Part shown: positions 16,888 to 23,240 of the stretch, piece by piece
Layout of the letters: each line of letters begins with the position of its first letter
Numbering within the stretch: the stretch's first letter is position 1
DNA from: a virus
DNA length: 45,600 nt
Virus record (IMG/VR): IMGVR_UViG_3300037010_000457
Location: 1-45,600 of that record
Direction: 5' to 3' (one strand)
Translations under genes and position numbers: made by a program
Notes under the pieces: model-generated
The model's database searches: none
Seen by the model: only the letters and a program-made list of their open reading frames with translations
Told to the model about the DNA's origin: nothing

Positions 16888-17231
16888 CCCAAGCACCGAA
16901 GTCCCAGCTTGAAGACACCTTGGCCTTCCAGATGAAGGCCGCAAGGCTACCGACACCAATCCGCCAGTTCTTCGCCATCCCAGGGCGGAAGTTGGCGTTC
17001 GACTTCGGGTTCCCCGACTGGCGGCTGTTGGTTGAGGTTCAGGGTGGCGTGTGGACGAAAGGGAAGCACGGTCGGGGTTCGGGGATCATCGGGGATCAGA
17101 ACAAGCTGAACCTTGCCGTGCTGAACGGCTACTTCACCCTCCAGTTCTCGGTGAACCACATCAACGACGGGTCGGCGTTGCAGACCATCCAGAGGGCGTT
17201 CCGGGTTCTGCCGAAGATCGAGAGGCCGTGA
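16884..17231 (+). CDS. PD-(D/E)XK-like phage endonuclease
   Basis: A 115-residue protein with a compact nuclease-like core: 'LAFDFGFPDWRLLVEVQGG' gives Asp residues followed by E51-x-Q53, the variant D...ExQ arrangement of small PD-(D/E)XK nucleases, then 'HGRGSGIIGDQNKLNLAVLNGY' and a hydrophobic strand 'TLQFSV'. This layout is known in phage VSR/DUF559-like endonucleases, which may resolve DNA junctions or process ends. The ATG at 16884 follows GCGGAGG; a GTG 6 bases upstream is possible. It lies in the replication operon just before the initiator gene. Confidence 0.65.
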   Translation: MTQAPKSQLEDTLAFQMKAARLPTPIRQFFAIPGRKLAFDFGFPDWRLLVEVQGGVWTKGKHGRGSGIIGDQNKLNLAVLNGYFTLQFSVNHINDGSALQTIQRAFRVLPKIERP

Positions 17232-18187
17232 TGGGGCGCCCATGGTTCCCCCTCTACGCCGCCGACCTGCTGGTCGATGCCAAGGTCGCCTCCCTCAAGG
17301 ACGACCAGTTCCGCATCCTGTTCTTGTGCTGGTGCCGCTGTTGCCTCGACGGGTCGATCCCAACCGACCCTATTGCGCTGGGGAAGGTGCTTGGAATCCA
17401 TTGGAGAACAGCCCGAACTGCGACCCAGTGGCTCCCTGAATTTTTCGTCCCGGACCCCACCTGGACCCCTCAAGAACCCGTCACAAGTGCTTCAGGATCG
17501 CTTCAGGATCGCTTCAGGATCGCTTCAGGATGTCCGCGCTGGGTGTCCCAGAGGATGATCGACGACGAAGCGAAATATCGCTTAATTGTTGAAAGGAATC
17601 GCATCAACGGTGCAAAAGGTGGTCGCCCAAGGAAACCCACTGGGTTTGACTTAGAAAACCCACTGGCAACCGAACCACAACCACAACCACAACTACAAAA
17701 AGAAAAGAAGGTAAAGACTACTCCCCGCAAGCGGGAAGGAAAGCCAGATCCAAAGTCGCTTGAGGAGATCCTGGGAGGGGGGAAAGGGACCCCAACCTGG
17801 GAGTCCTACTGGAAACTCGTGACCACCTTCGGGGGACAAGCCAAGAACCCAGCGCCACGCACGACAGCCGCGCTCTATACGACAGCCATCGCCACCTTCT
17901 CCCCCGAACAGATCCAGGCGAAGGCCGAAGCCCTTCGGTCCCAAACTAGCGAAGCCCGGTTTATGCCGCAGCTTTTGCGCTGGCTCGAAGGCCACGGCTT
18001 CGCTACGCCTGACCTTCCGAAACCATCCCTCACTGTTCCCAACGGAGCCCACCATGTCCGAAGCCCAAAACACCGCGCCGAGATTGACGCCGCTTACATC
18101 GACAGGCTTTCCCGGCAGACTACTTCCGCCCCCTGTCCCGCTGACGATCCAGAACTGCACAGCCTGTTCGAAGCCCACGGCACTTGA
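17231..18187 (+). CDS. Replication initiator with N-terminal winged helix (DUF1376-like)
   Basis: A 318-residue protein likely to bind the origin and recruit the helicase loader encoded next. The N-terminal domain begins 'WFPLYAADLLVDAKVASLKDDQ' and continues 'CWCRCCLDGSIPTDP', a known pattern of phage replication proteins with a winged helix. The middle is linker-like and basic ('GAKGGRPRKPTG', KEKK). A C-terminal helical region covers about residues 190-265. Four 11-bp iterons lie inside the gene, as lambda iterons lie inside gene O. The start overlaps the previous stop (TGATG); the ORF extends upstream to 17051, but that part overlaps the nuclease gene. Confidence 0.75.
   Translation: MGRPWFPLYAADLLVDAKVASLKDDQFRILFLCWCRCCLDGSIPTDPIALGKVLGIHWRTARTATQWLPEFFVPDPTWTPQEPVTSASGSLQDRFRIASGCPRWVSQRMIDDEAKYRLIVERNRINGAKGGRPRKPTGFDLENPLATEPQPQPQLQKEKKVKTTPRKREGKPDPKSLEEILGGGKGTPTWESYWKLVTTFGGQAKNPAPRTTAALYTTAIATFSPEQIQAKAEALRSQTSEARFMPQLLRWLEGHGFATPDLPKPSLTVPNGAHHVRSPKHRAEIDAAYIDRLSRQTTSAPCPADDPELHSLFEAHGT
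17489..17531 (+). repeat. Four 11-bp tandem iterons, candidate replication origin
   Basis: The unit GCTTCAGGATC occurs at 17489, 17500, 17511 and 17522, the last copy ending GAT-G. The unit is not a multiple of three, so the repeat is not explained by amino-acid repetition. It lies in the initiator gene and is followed by an AT-rich stretch, the arrangement of lambda ori in gene O. Origin function is inference. Confidence 0.65.
17570..17710 (+). other. AT-rich stretch with palindrome downstream of iterons, possible DNA unwinding element
   Basis: This part of the initiator gene is clearly more AT-rich than its surroundings (for example ATATCGCTTAATTGTTGAAA and ACTACAAAAAGAAAAG). It includes an odd palindrome, AAACCCA-C-TGGGTTT at 17633-17647, and a second AAACCCACTGG about 21 bases later. 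Next to iterons, such a region could be where strands open first. The codons here encode a low-complexity linker, which may permit this composition. Confidence 0.45.
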
Positions 18188-18920
18188 CCGACTCGCCAGG
18201 GACCGAAGGACAGGGCTTCCCCTGGAGCCCGTGATCTGCGGGACCTGCTGGTTAAAGGAACAGGACACGCAACGGCGCTCACACGAAGGCGCGATGATCC
18301 TGGGCGACCTGACGAACTGGGGCACCGAACAACTCATGCGCCACGGGCTGTCCAAGCGCGAGGCGAAGGCCGACATGCAGCGTGTCCCACTGGCGATTCG
18401 GCAGGCCATCCCGAAAGACACGGTGAAAATCCTTCTCGACGGGGAGGTCCCACCCTCTGGCTTCGGCCTGGGGGGGAACACAGACGGGGGGAAGACGATG
18501 GCCCTCGCCGCCATCCTCCGGCGCCACCTGGAGGCCTGGGCGAAGAACACGGTCCCCCTGAAAGGGAAGGTCGAGCCCTACTGGTTCCGCTGGGTCTGCT
18601 GGCCGGACGAGGTCCAGTGGCTTCGGTCCCACGCCATCGCCGACGGGACGACCGACCGCCTGGACGCCCTAGCGAACGTCCCCCTGTTGATCCTGGACGA
18701 TCTCGGCCGCGAACGGATCAAGGGTTCCTACGCCGAGGACTGGGCCGCATCGCAACTCGACTTCGTGGTAAACAGCCGCTACCGCGAGGAACTCGTGACC
18801 CTCTGGACGACGAACGTTCGCGAGGTGGATCTCGCCGCGCTCTACGGCGGGGCGCTGATGCGTCGCCTGACGGCCGAGAATCCGCTGACCTGGATCGAGA
18901 ACCTGGGGAGCGCACGATGA
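18054..18920 (+). CDS. DnaC-like AAA+ helicase loader with N-terminal zinc finger
   Basis: A 288-residue ATPase expected to deliver the host replicative helicase to the phage origin, since no helicase gene is visible here. Cysteine pairs at 35/38 (CTAC) and 62/65 (CGTC) form a zinc finger. Walker A is at 140-148 (GGNTDGGKT) and Walker B at 211-218 (LLILDDLG), followed by a sensor-like 'LVTLWTTNV'. This agrees with the DnaC/IstB fold. The gene starts 134 bases before the end of the initiator gene in another frame, an unusually long overlap. It ends in an ATGATG overlap with the next gene. Confidence 0.85.
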   Translation: MSEAQNTAPRLTPLTSTGFPGRLLPPPVPLTIQNCTACSKPTALDRLARDRRTGLPLEPVICGTCWLKEQDTQRRSHEGAMILGDLTNWGTEQLMRHGLSKREAKADMQRVPLAIRQAIPKDTVKILLDGEVPPSGFGLGGNTDGGKTMALAAILRRHLEAWAKNTVPLKGKVEPYWFRWVCWPDEVQWLRSHAIADGTTDRLDALANVPLLILDDLGRERIKGSYAEDWAASQLDFVVNSRYREELVTLWTTNVREVDLAALYGGALMRRLTAENPLTWIENLGSAR

Positions 18921-19048
18921 TGGCCGGATGGTGGAGGTGCGGGGAGTGCCGTTCGATCAACGCCGATGATGTGGACCACTGCCCCTGCCTGGATGAACCA
19001 GAGGCTGAGGAAGCCCGTCGAGAGACAGAGGAGGTCGAAGCACCATGA
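18917..19048 (+). CDS. Tiny zinc-ribbon-like protein
   Basis: A 43-residue protein starting at an ATG that overlaps the helicase loader stop. It has 'CGEC' near residue 8 and 'CPC' near residue 22, enough for one zinc ribbon, followed by an acidic tail. Such tiny zinc proteins are common in phage early operons. The overlaps with both neighbours support real translation. The function is unknown. Confidence 0.5.
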   Translation: MMAGWWRCGECRSINADDVDHCPCLDEPEAEEARRETEEVEAP

Positions 19049-19308
19049 GCCACGGTGAACTGCAAGACGCCCACCTCTACGGCTGGGGCCCACCGAACTC
19101 GCCGGGGGAGATCCCCGTACCCGAGGATGTCATCCAGTGGTATCGCGAATTCCGTCCCGGCTACTGGGGCTTCGTGTGCCCATGCTGCAAGTGCGTATGG
19201 GCTCCGGGCTGGGGTGAGAACATCCCCCGCCAGTTCCGCGCTCATATTGAACCCTACCTTTGCGGCCGTGGCTGCTTCCTTGAACCCAAGACGGAGAAAA
19301 AATCATGA
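19045..19308 (+). CDS. Small Cys/Trp-rich protein, unknown function
   Basis: An 87-residue protein with the cluster 'CPCCKC' near residue 45 and 'CGRGC' near residue 73, enough ligands for a zinc site, and many Trp, Tyr and Pro residues. It is not recognised. It starts in an ATGA overlap and ends overlapping the DUF4406 gene by 4 bases, so it belongs to the same operon. An accessory or host-takeover role is possible but unproven. Confidence 0.55.
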   Translation: MSHGELQDAHLYGWGPPNSPGEIPVPEDVIQWYREFRPGYWGFVCPCCKCVWAPGWGENIPRQFRAHIEPYLCGRGCFLEPKTEKKS

Positions 19309-19655
19309 TACCGCAAGCCTACATCGCCGGGCCCTACTCGAACCCACTGCCGGATCTCGTCCACTTGAATGTGAAGCGTGCGACTGCGGCTGCGTGGTTC
19401 GTCGCAGCGCGGGGCTACCTGCCGATCATCCCGCACACGATGGGCCCACATCACGGCGTCACCTGGGAAGGTGCGATGGCGCGATGCCGTGACCTTGTTC
19501 GTGGTCTTGACCCAGCGCGGGACATCCTCGTCACACTGCCAACCTGGGAGGATTCCCCTGGGGCCCGGGAGGAGGTGGGCATCGCCCTGGCTTGCGGGGT
19601 CCGGGTCATCCCCCTTATGGATCTGGGCCCACTTGGGGGCTGCGCCGTTCCCTAA
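19305..19655 (+). CDS. DUF4406-type protein, nucleoside deoxyribosyltransferase-like fold
   Basis: A 116-residue protein beginning 'QAYIAGPYS', the signature start of the nucleoside 2-deoxyribosyltransferase/DUF4406 fold, and continuing 'RGYLPIIPHTMGPHHG', 'GLDPARDILVTLPTWEDSPGAREEV' and 'ALACGVRVI'. The Glu in 'GAREEVGIA' corresponds to the family's active-site region. The enzyme family transfers or releases bases of (deoxy)nucleosides; many phage members are uncharacterised. It may act in nucleotide metabolism, which is of interest in a phage that also makes a modified guanine. Confidence 0.75.
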   Translation: MIPQAYIAGPYSNPLPDLVHLNVKRATAAAWFVAARGYLPIIPHTMGPHHGVTWEGAMARCRDLVRGLDPARDILVTLPTWEDSPGAREEVGIALACGVRVIPLMDLGPLGGCAVP

Positions 19656-19683
19656 GTGAAGCAAACAAACCGAGATAAAATTA

Positions 19684-19718
19684 TAAAAAAAGCCCCCTGT
19701 TTTTTTCCGCAGGGGGCT
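19684..19718 (-). terminator. Intrinsic terminator reading on the minus strand
   Basis: AGCCCCCTG at 19691-19699 pairs perfectly with CAGGGGGCT at 19710-19718. On the plus strand the stem is preceded by A7 and followed by CGGAC, so it lacks a T tract. Read on the minus strand the stem is followed by T7, then ATAATTTT, which is a textbook terminator. The loop itself contains T7 on the plus strand. No minus-strand gene is supported nearby, so it would act on antisense RNA, or the structure has another role. Confidence 0.6.
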
Positions 19719-19728
19719 CGGACTATAT

Positions 19729-19749
19729 CGGTGGGGATTCACCCCACCG
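19729..19749 (+). promoter_or_regulatory. Hairpin next to the ribosome-binding site of the following gene
   Basis: CGGTGGGG at 19729-19736 pairs perfectly with CCCCACCG at 19742-19749 around ATTCA. The stem touches the presumed ribosome-binding element GGGAG (19749-19753), and the ATG is at 19759. A hairpin here could limit translation or protect the 5' end of the transcript. Confidence 0.5.
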
Positions 19750-19758
19750 GGAGCCACC

Positions 19759-20418
19759 ATGACCACCATGAGCATCGACATCTTCAAGCGGTCGGAACTC
19801 AGCAAGAAGCACAAGGGGATGCCATTCAGCCACGACCTCTGCGCCGTGTCCTGCTACCAGCTAACGATTAAGGTCACGCCGAAGATGCTGCGCGACCCTC
19901 TCCAGGCTCTTGGAGCCATCCTCCCGATTGCGCGGGACCACGCTGGGTCAGGCTCGTTCCGTGCTGGCATCTTCGAGATCCAGACCGACGCCGGAATCTT
20001 CAACACCAAGGACGGCAACCGCCTCGACCTGGATCGCCCCGAGCAGATCCAGTTCTGGGACTGGGACACCGATCAACCCATCGAACTCTGGACCCTCAAG
20101 GCGACCACCAAGAAGACCACCAAGGCCAAGCCGTTCCCCGCCAACCTGTCCACCGAGACCAAGGACATGCCCGGCGATCCCATCCCCCCGAGCGTCCCCG
20201 CGAAGCTGGCGGCACTCGTGCAGAACTGGGACGACGAGCGCGGCCTGGGGAATTCGTTGATCGTCACCCTCAAGCCTGGGATGGCGTTCGAACCCAGCGC
20301 CACCGACGGGTGCCATGTCTGGGGCTTCGACAATGTGAAGGACGCGATCAAGGGGCTGCGGCAAGCCGAGCCCTGTTCCTGCACTTCCATCTGCACCCAC
20401 CCCACCGCGAAGAACTAG
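19759..20418 (+). CDS. Hypothetical early protein
   Basis: A 219-residue protein, not recognised. Residues 1-120 look like a mixed alpha/beta domain ('DLCAVSCYQLTIKVTPKML', 'IQFWDWDTDQPIELWTL'). A basic linker follows ('TTKKTTKAKPFP'), then a second domain with 'GNSLIVTLKPGMAFEPSATD' and a Cys-rich end ('EPCSCTSICTHPT'). It is the first gene after two hairpins, so it probably heads a transcription unit. It could bind nucleic acid, but no motif proves this. Confidence 0.6.
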   Translation: MTTMSIDIFKRSELSKKHKGMPFSHDLCAVSCYQLTIKVTPKMLRDPLQALGAILPIARDHAGSGSFRAGIFEIQTDAGIFNTKDGNRLDLDRPEQIQFWDWDTDQPIELWTLKATTKKTTKAKPFPANLSTETKDMPGDPIPPSVPAKLAALVQNWDDERGLGNSLIVTLKPGMAFEPSATDGCHVWGFDNVKDAIKGLRQAEPCSCTSICTHPTAKN

Positions 20419-20426
20419 GAGCCACC

Positions 20427-20567
20427 ATGAACACGCTGACCATGCCCTTCACTACCTCCGAAGAGATCGCCCATGTCGCGGTCTTCATCTCCAGCCTCTA
20501 GGTCGAGGGCGTTCGCTTCACCGCGAAGCAGGACTTCGACACGATGGTCTTCACCTTCACCCGCTAG
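20427..20567 (+). pseudogene. Small ORF interrupted by an in-frame amber codon
   Basis: From ATG 20427 (after GGAG) the frame runs 24 codons ('MNTLTMPFTTSEEIAHVAVF...') to TAG at 20499-20501, then continues in the same frame for 21 codons ('VEGVRFTAKQDFDTMVFTF...') to a second TAG at 20565-20567. Together the halves look like one 46-residue helix-plus-two-strand domain of the kind seen in small phage proteins, with TAG replacing one residue. TAG is a normal stop for many genes here, so genetic-code change is unlikely. A nonsense mutation, a strain variant or stop readthrough is possible. The first half may still be translated. Confidence 0.55.
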
Positions 20568-20616
20568 ACCCACCACCACCCGTAGCCCGTGTGCTGCGTT
20601 CACCAAGGAGCCTCCA

Positions 20617-21594
20617 ATGGCCCATGACCTCTACCAAGACAAACTCGCCTACACCGGGGAGATCCCCTGGCATGGCCTCGGCACTCGTTTCGACGAGGAG
20701 TTCACTGCCGCGCAAGCCATCGAAGCCGCCGGCCTCGGCTACCTCGTCACCAAGGAACCCGTCTTCCGCAAGTTCGGGGATGAGGTCATCGAGGTCCCGA
20801 ACCACTTCGTCACCGTGAACCAGGAGAATCAGGAGGTGCTGGGGATGGTGGGCAAGGTTTACGAGATCCTCCAGAACAAGCAGGCTTTTGACTTCTTCGA
20901 CATCATCCAGGCTGAGACCGGGGCGCGGTTCAGTTCCGCCGCCGCCTTGGGTAAGGGTGAACTCATGTGGCTCATGGCGAAGCTGCCGGATTCGTTCCGC
21001 CCCCTGTTGGGCGACCGCGTGGACAAGTTCTGTCTGTTGTCCACTGGGCACACCGGGCGCACGGGCTCCCAGACTCAGGTCCGGTTCGGTGCTGATCGCG
21101 TCGTCTGCCGGAACACCCTCATGGCCGCGATGCGGGGCGTGAAGGAGACCATCAGCATTCGGCACACCGAGTCCAACGGCGAACGGCTCCAGCAGGCCGC
21201 GATGATCGTGAAGGAGATGAACGCCCACTTCACCCGGCTTGGGGAGACCTTCGAGGAGATGGCTTCCCTGAAGATCAACGACGAATGGATCGAGAACTAT
21301 GAAGCCCTGCTGTTCGGGCCCGTGCCCACCGATCAGACCCACACCGTCACCAAGAACATCCGGGAGCGCAACATCGCCGCATTCGAGACCCGCCTTTCGA
21401 CTGGGATGGGAACCGACATCGAGGGCGTGAAGGGGACCGTGTGGGGAGCCTACAATGCCGCGATCGAATGGGCCGACTACGAGTTCCCCCAGCGTGGCAA
21501 GGATAAGGACCGCACGATGTCGATTCTATTTGGCAAGGCTAATGAGTTCAAACAGACCGCGTTCGACAGCGCGATGGCGCTCGTGGCGCGATAG
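20617..21594 (+). CDS. TIGR03299/DUF932-family phage/plasmid-like protein
   Basis: A 325-residue protein of the 'phage/plasmid-like protein' family, recognised by the start 'PWHGLGTRFDEEFTAAQAIEAAGL', then 'NHFVTVNQENQEVLGMVGKVYEILQNKQAFDFFD', 'RVVCRNTLMAAM' and 'FGKANEFKQTAFDSAM'. The length fits the family, whose function is not established; members are abundant in phages and plasmids. The ATG at 20617 follows AAGGAG. A strong hairpin follows the stop, so it probably ends a transcript. Confidence 0.85.
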   Translation: MAHDLYQDKLAYTGEIPWHGLGTRFDEEFTAAQAIEAAGLGYLVTKEPVFRKFGDEVIEVPNHFVTVNQENQEVLGMVGKVYEILQNKQAFDFFDIIQAETGARFSSAAALGKGELMWLMAKLPDSFRPLLGDRVDKFCLLSTGHTGRTGSQTQVRFGADRVVCRNTLMAAMRGVKETISIRHTESNGERLQQAAMIVKEMNAHFTRLGETFEEMASLKINDEWIENYEALLFGPVPTDQTHTVTKNIRERNIAAFETRLSTGMGTDIEGVKGTVWGAYNAAIEWADYEFPQRGKDKDRTMSILFGKANEFKQTAFDSAMALVAR

Positions 21595-21604
21595 AACCAC
21601 CCTT

Positions 21605-21626
21605 GGGGGGGCTTCGGCCCCCCCTT
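21605..21626 (+). terminator. GC-rich UUCG hairpin after the TIGR03299 gene
   Basis: GGGGGGGC at 21605-21612 pairs with GCCCCCCC at 21617-21624 around a TTCG tetraloop, a very stable structure. It is followed only by TT and then CACCC, so the T tract is poor. It may work as a weak terminator or as a 3' end stabiliser. Confidence 0.55.
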
Positions 21627-21653
21627 CACCCTTCCCACCTCAAGGAGACCCCT

Positions 21654-21947
21654 TTGCGAACACAAGGACCGCGCACCTCACCCTTCATGGGAGCCCACGA
21701 AGCCCCCAGACTCTGCAACGGCGACACCTGGATTGAAGCCGAATCCTTCTGCTATCCAGGAGGCGGGATGCACCGCCGCGCCCGCGCCCTCTGCCCCGAT
21801 GGGAAGCTGCGAATCATCCGTTGCGGCATCCCCGACACCTTCTTCACCGTCCCCTGCAAGGGTGGCGGCTACCTCACGAACGACACGACCGGCGTCCTCG
21901 TCTTCAACCCCCGCCCCAAGCCCAGCACGGAGGCCTCCAATGGCTAA
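21654..21947 (+). CDS. Small hypothetical protein with four cysteines
   Basis: A 97-residue protein. A TTG start at 21654 is chosen because AAGGAG lies at 21643-21648 with suitable spacing; an ATG at 21687 is the alternative. Cysteines occur in 'RLCNGDTW', 'SFCYPGGG', 'ALCPDG', 'IIRCGI' and 'VPCKGGG', which could bind zinc. It is not recognised. It overlaps the next gene by 8 bases. Confidence 0.5.
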   Translation: MRTQGPRTSPFMGAHEAPRLCNGDTWIEAESFCYPGGGMHRRARALCPDGKLRIIRCGIPDTFFTVPCKGGGYLTNDTTGVLVFNPRPKPSTEASNG

Positions 21948-22311
21948 CACCCGAACCCCCTTCGAACAGTGGGAAGTCCGCGCCCACTTCGACCCCGCAG
22001 TCGTCTCCCAGGCCTGGGTCTCGTTCTATGTGGGTCCCATCAACACGACCCCCAACGCCACCAGGGAGTCCGTGACCCAGCTTCGCCTCCTCGCAGACGA
22101 CATCGAGAGGTGCCTGAACGAGAAGGACGCCCACGACAAGGCGGTCGCCATCACCGCCGCGAAAGCCCACCTCTTCCCCGAAGGGCTGGTCCCACAGCCG
22201 GGGGAGGAACTGGTCATCGACCTGCTCAACCCCGAAGAAGAAGCGGCCCTTGATGCCCTGGGGTCCCACTTGGCCGCAAAGGGCCCCCAGGAGGTGCAAA
22301 GTGGCGAATGA
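21940..22311 (+). CDS. Hypothetical protein
   Basis: A 123-residue acidic protein, not recognised. The N-terminal half carries 'FEQWEVRAHFDPAVVSQAW', the C-terminal half is helical and acidic ('LNPEEEAALDALGSHLAAKG'). GGAGG precedes the ATG. It overlaps the genes on both sides, so it is part of a run of small co-translated genes between 21654 and 23240. Confidence 0.55.
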   Translation: MANTRTPFEQWEVRAHFDPAVVSQAWVSFYVGPINTTPNATRESVTQLRLLADDIERCLNEKDAHDKAVAITAAKAHLFPEGLVPQPGEELVIDLLNPEEEAALDALGSHLAAKGPQEVQSGE

Positions 22312-22543
22312 ACCCATCCCCATGCCCGCGAGGTTGCTGAACGCCCTTGCCACACTGGGGCTCATTTTCGTCGTGGTCCTGTTCTTGTCCCCCCTGGTCA
22401 TCATGTTCCTAGATCACCTGGAGGTGGAGAAGGCACAGCGCGAGTGGCAGGAAACCATCACCAAGGAGAACGCGAAGACCGACAAGGCGGTGAGGTCCTT
22501 CCAGGAAGCCGTCGCCAAGGCCAAGGCCGGGAGGACGAAATGA
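22301..22543 (+). CDS. Small single-pass membrane protein
   Basis: An 80-residue protein starting at GTG after GGAGG. One hydrophobic segment at about residues 13-35 ('ALATLGLIFVVVLFLSPLVI') is followed by a charged amphipathic helix ('VEKAQREWQETITKENAKTD'), so the C-terminal part should be a coiled coil on one side of the membrane. With the next gene it forms a pair of small membrane plus coiled-coil proteins, possibly a complex at the inner membrane. A role in superinfection exclusion or host modification is only a guess. Confidence 0.55.
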   Translation: MANEPIPMPARLLNALATLGLIFVVVLFLSPLVIMFLDHLEVEKAQREWQETITKENAKTDKAVRSFQEAVAKAKAGRTK

Positions 22544-22986
22544 ACTGGCTCCCCATCATCGTCATCGCCGGGATCTGCGCCGTGGGCGTCTGGCTCTGCT
22601 GGGGCATGATGCGGCTGGCAGAGGAGGACCGACAGGCCCGCGCCGAATCGTGCGCCGAACGAGACCAGCGACGCCGCGACCAGCTTCAACGCGACCTCAC
22701 CGAATCCGCCGACGCCCGCGTCGCCCAGGACATCACCTATCGCGCCATGCTTGCCGAGAACCGGGCCCGCAACATCCGGCTTTGGGAAGGTGGCTTCAAG
22801 AACGCCCAGGCCATCAAGACCTGGGAGACCCGCAAGTCCATCATTCGCTGCTTGGGCGGCGACCAAGAGACGGAGACCACCATGAAAGAACGCCGGAAGC
22901 ACCACCGCCTCCGCTGGCTTCACATCGACTGTCTCGTCCTGCTGGACAAGGCGCTGACCCTTCTCGGGCTGCGGAGGTCGAATTGA
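22540..22986 (+). CDS. Membrane-anchored coiled-coil protein
   Basis: A 148-residue protein with a transmembrane segment at about residues 3-23 ('WLPIIVIAGICAVGVWLCW') followed by a long highly charged helix rich in Arg, Glu and Asp, and a basic C-terminus ('KERRKHHRLRW', 'LLGLRRSN'). It overlaps the neighbour on each side by 4 bases. The layout suggests an inner-membrane protein with a cytoplasmic helical domain. It is not recognised; pairing with the preceding membrane protein is inferred from position. Confidence 0.55.
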   Translation: MNWLPIIVIAGICAVGVWLCWGMMRLAEEDRQARAESCAERDQRRRDQLQRDLTESADARVAQDITYRAMLAENRARNIRLWEGGFKNAQAIKTWETRKSIIRCLGGDQETETTMKERRKHHRLRWLHIDCLVLLDKALTLLGLRRSN

Positions 22987-23240
22987 TCCAGCACGAGACC
23001 ATCATCAGGAACGCGATCAAGGCGGGGCCATATCCCGCCGTGCGGTCGGCCGCGCTTGCCTCGCTTGACGCCATCGCCGGGGAACGGGCCGCTCTTGGCT
23101 TGTTCCTCTGGCGCGTCGCCGAACTGCTCGGCGTTCAACCCGAGGGTGGCTGGCCTGACCCAGAATCGGCCGGCATCGTCGAGGACCACATCATTAGCGC
23201 CATTGCAGAACTGAAGATCAACCAGAAGGGACAGCTATGA
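22983..23240 (+). CDS. Small hypothetical protein
   Basis: An 85-residue helical protein starting at TTG, chosen because GGAGG lies just upstream and the codon overlaps the preceding stop. The sequence contains 'SAALASLDAIAGERAALGLF' and an amphipathic C-terminal helix. No family is recognised. It overlaps the start of the ParB-like gene by 4 bases. Confidence 0.5.
   Translation: MIQHETIIRNAIKAGPYPAVRSAALASLDAIAGERAALGLFLWRVAELLGVQPEGGWPDPESAGIVEDHIISAIAELKINQKGQL

Noticed and set aside
17051-17230. Upstream extension of the replication initiator
   Set aside because: It lies inside the nuclease gene, and the family N-terminus (PLYAADLL) begins just after ATG 17231.
17671-17700. Short CAACCACAACC-type repeat as a CRISPR or second iteron set
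   Set aside because: The units are 6 bases, imperfect, without spacers, and encode a Gln/Pro linker; this is simple low complexity.
20499-20501. TAG recoding (amber reassigned to an amino acid) in this phage
   Set aside because: TAG ends many well-supported genes here (for example tail tube, portal and HNH), so genome-wide reassignment is not plausible; only local readthrough or mutation remains.
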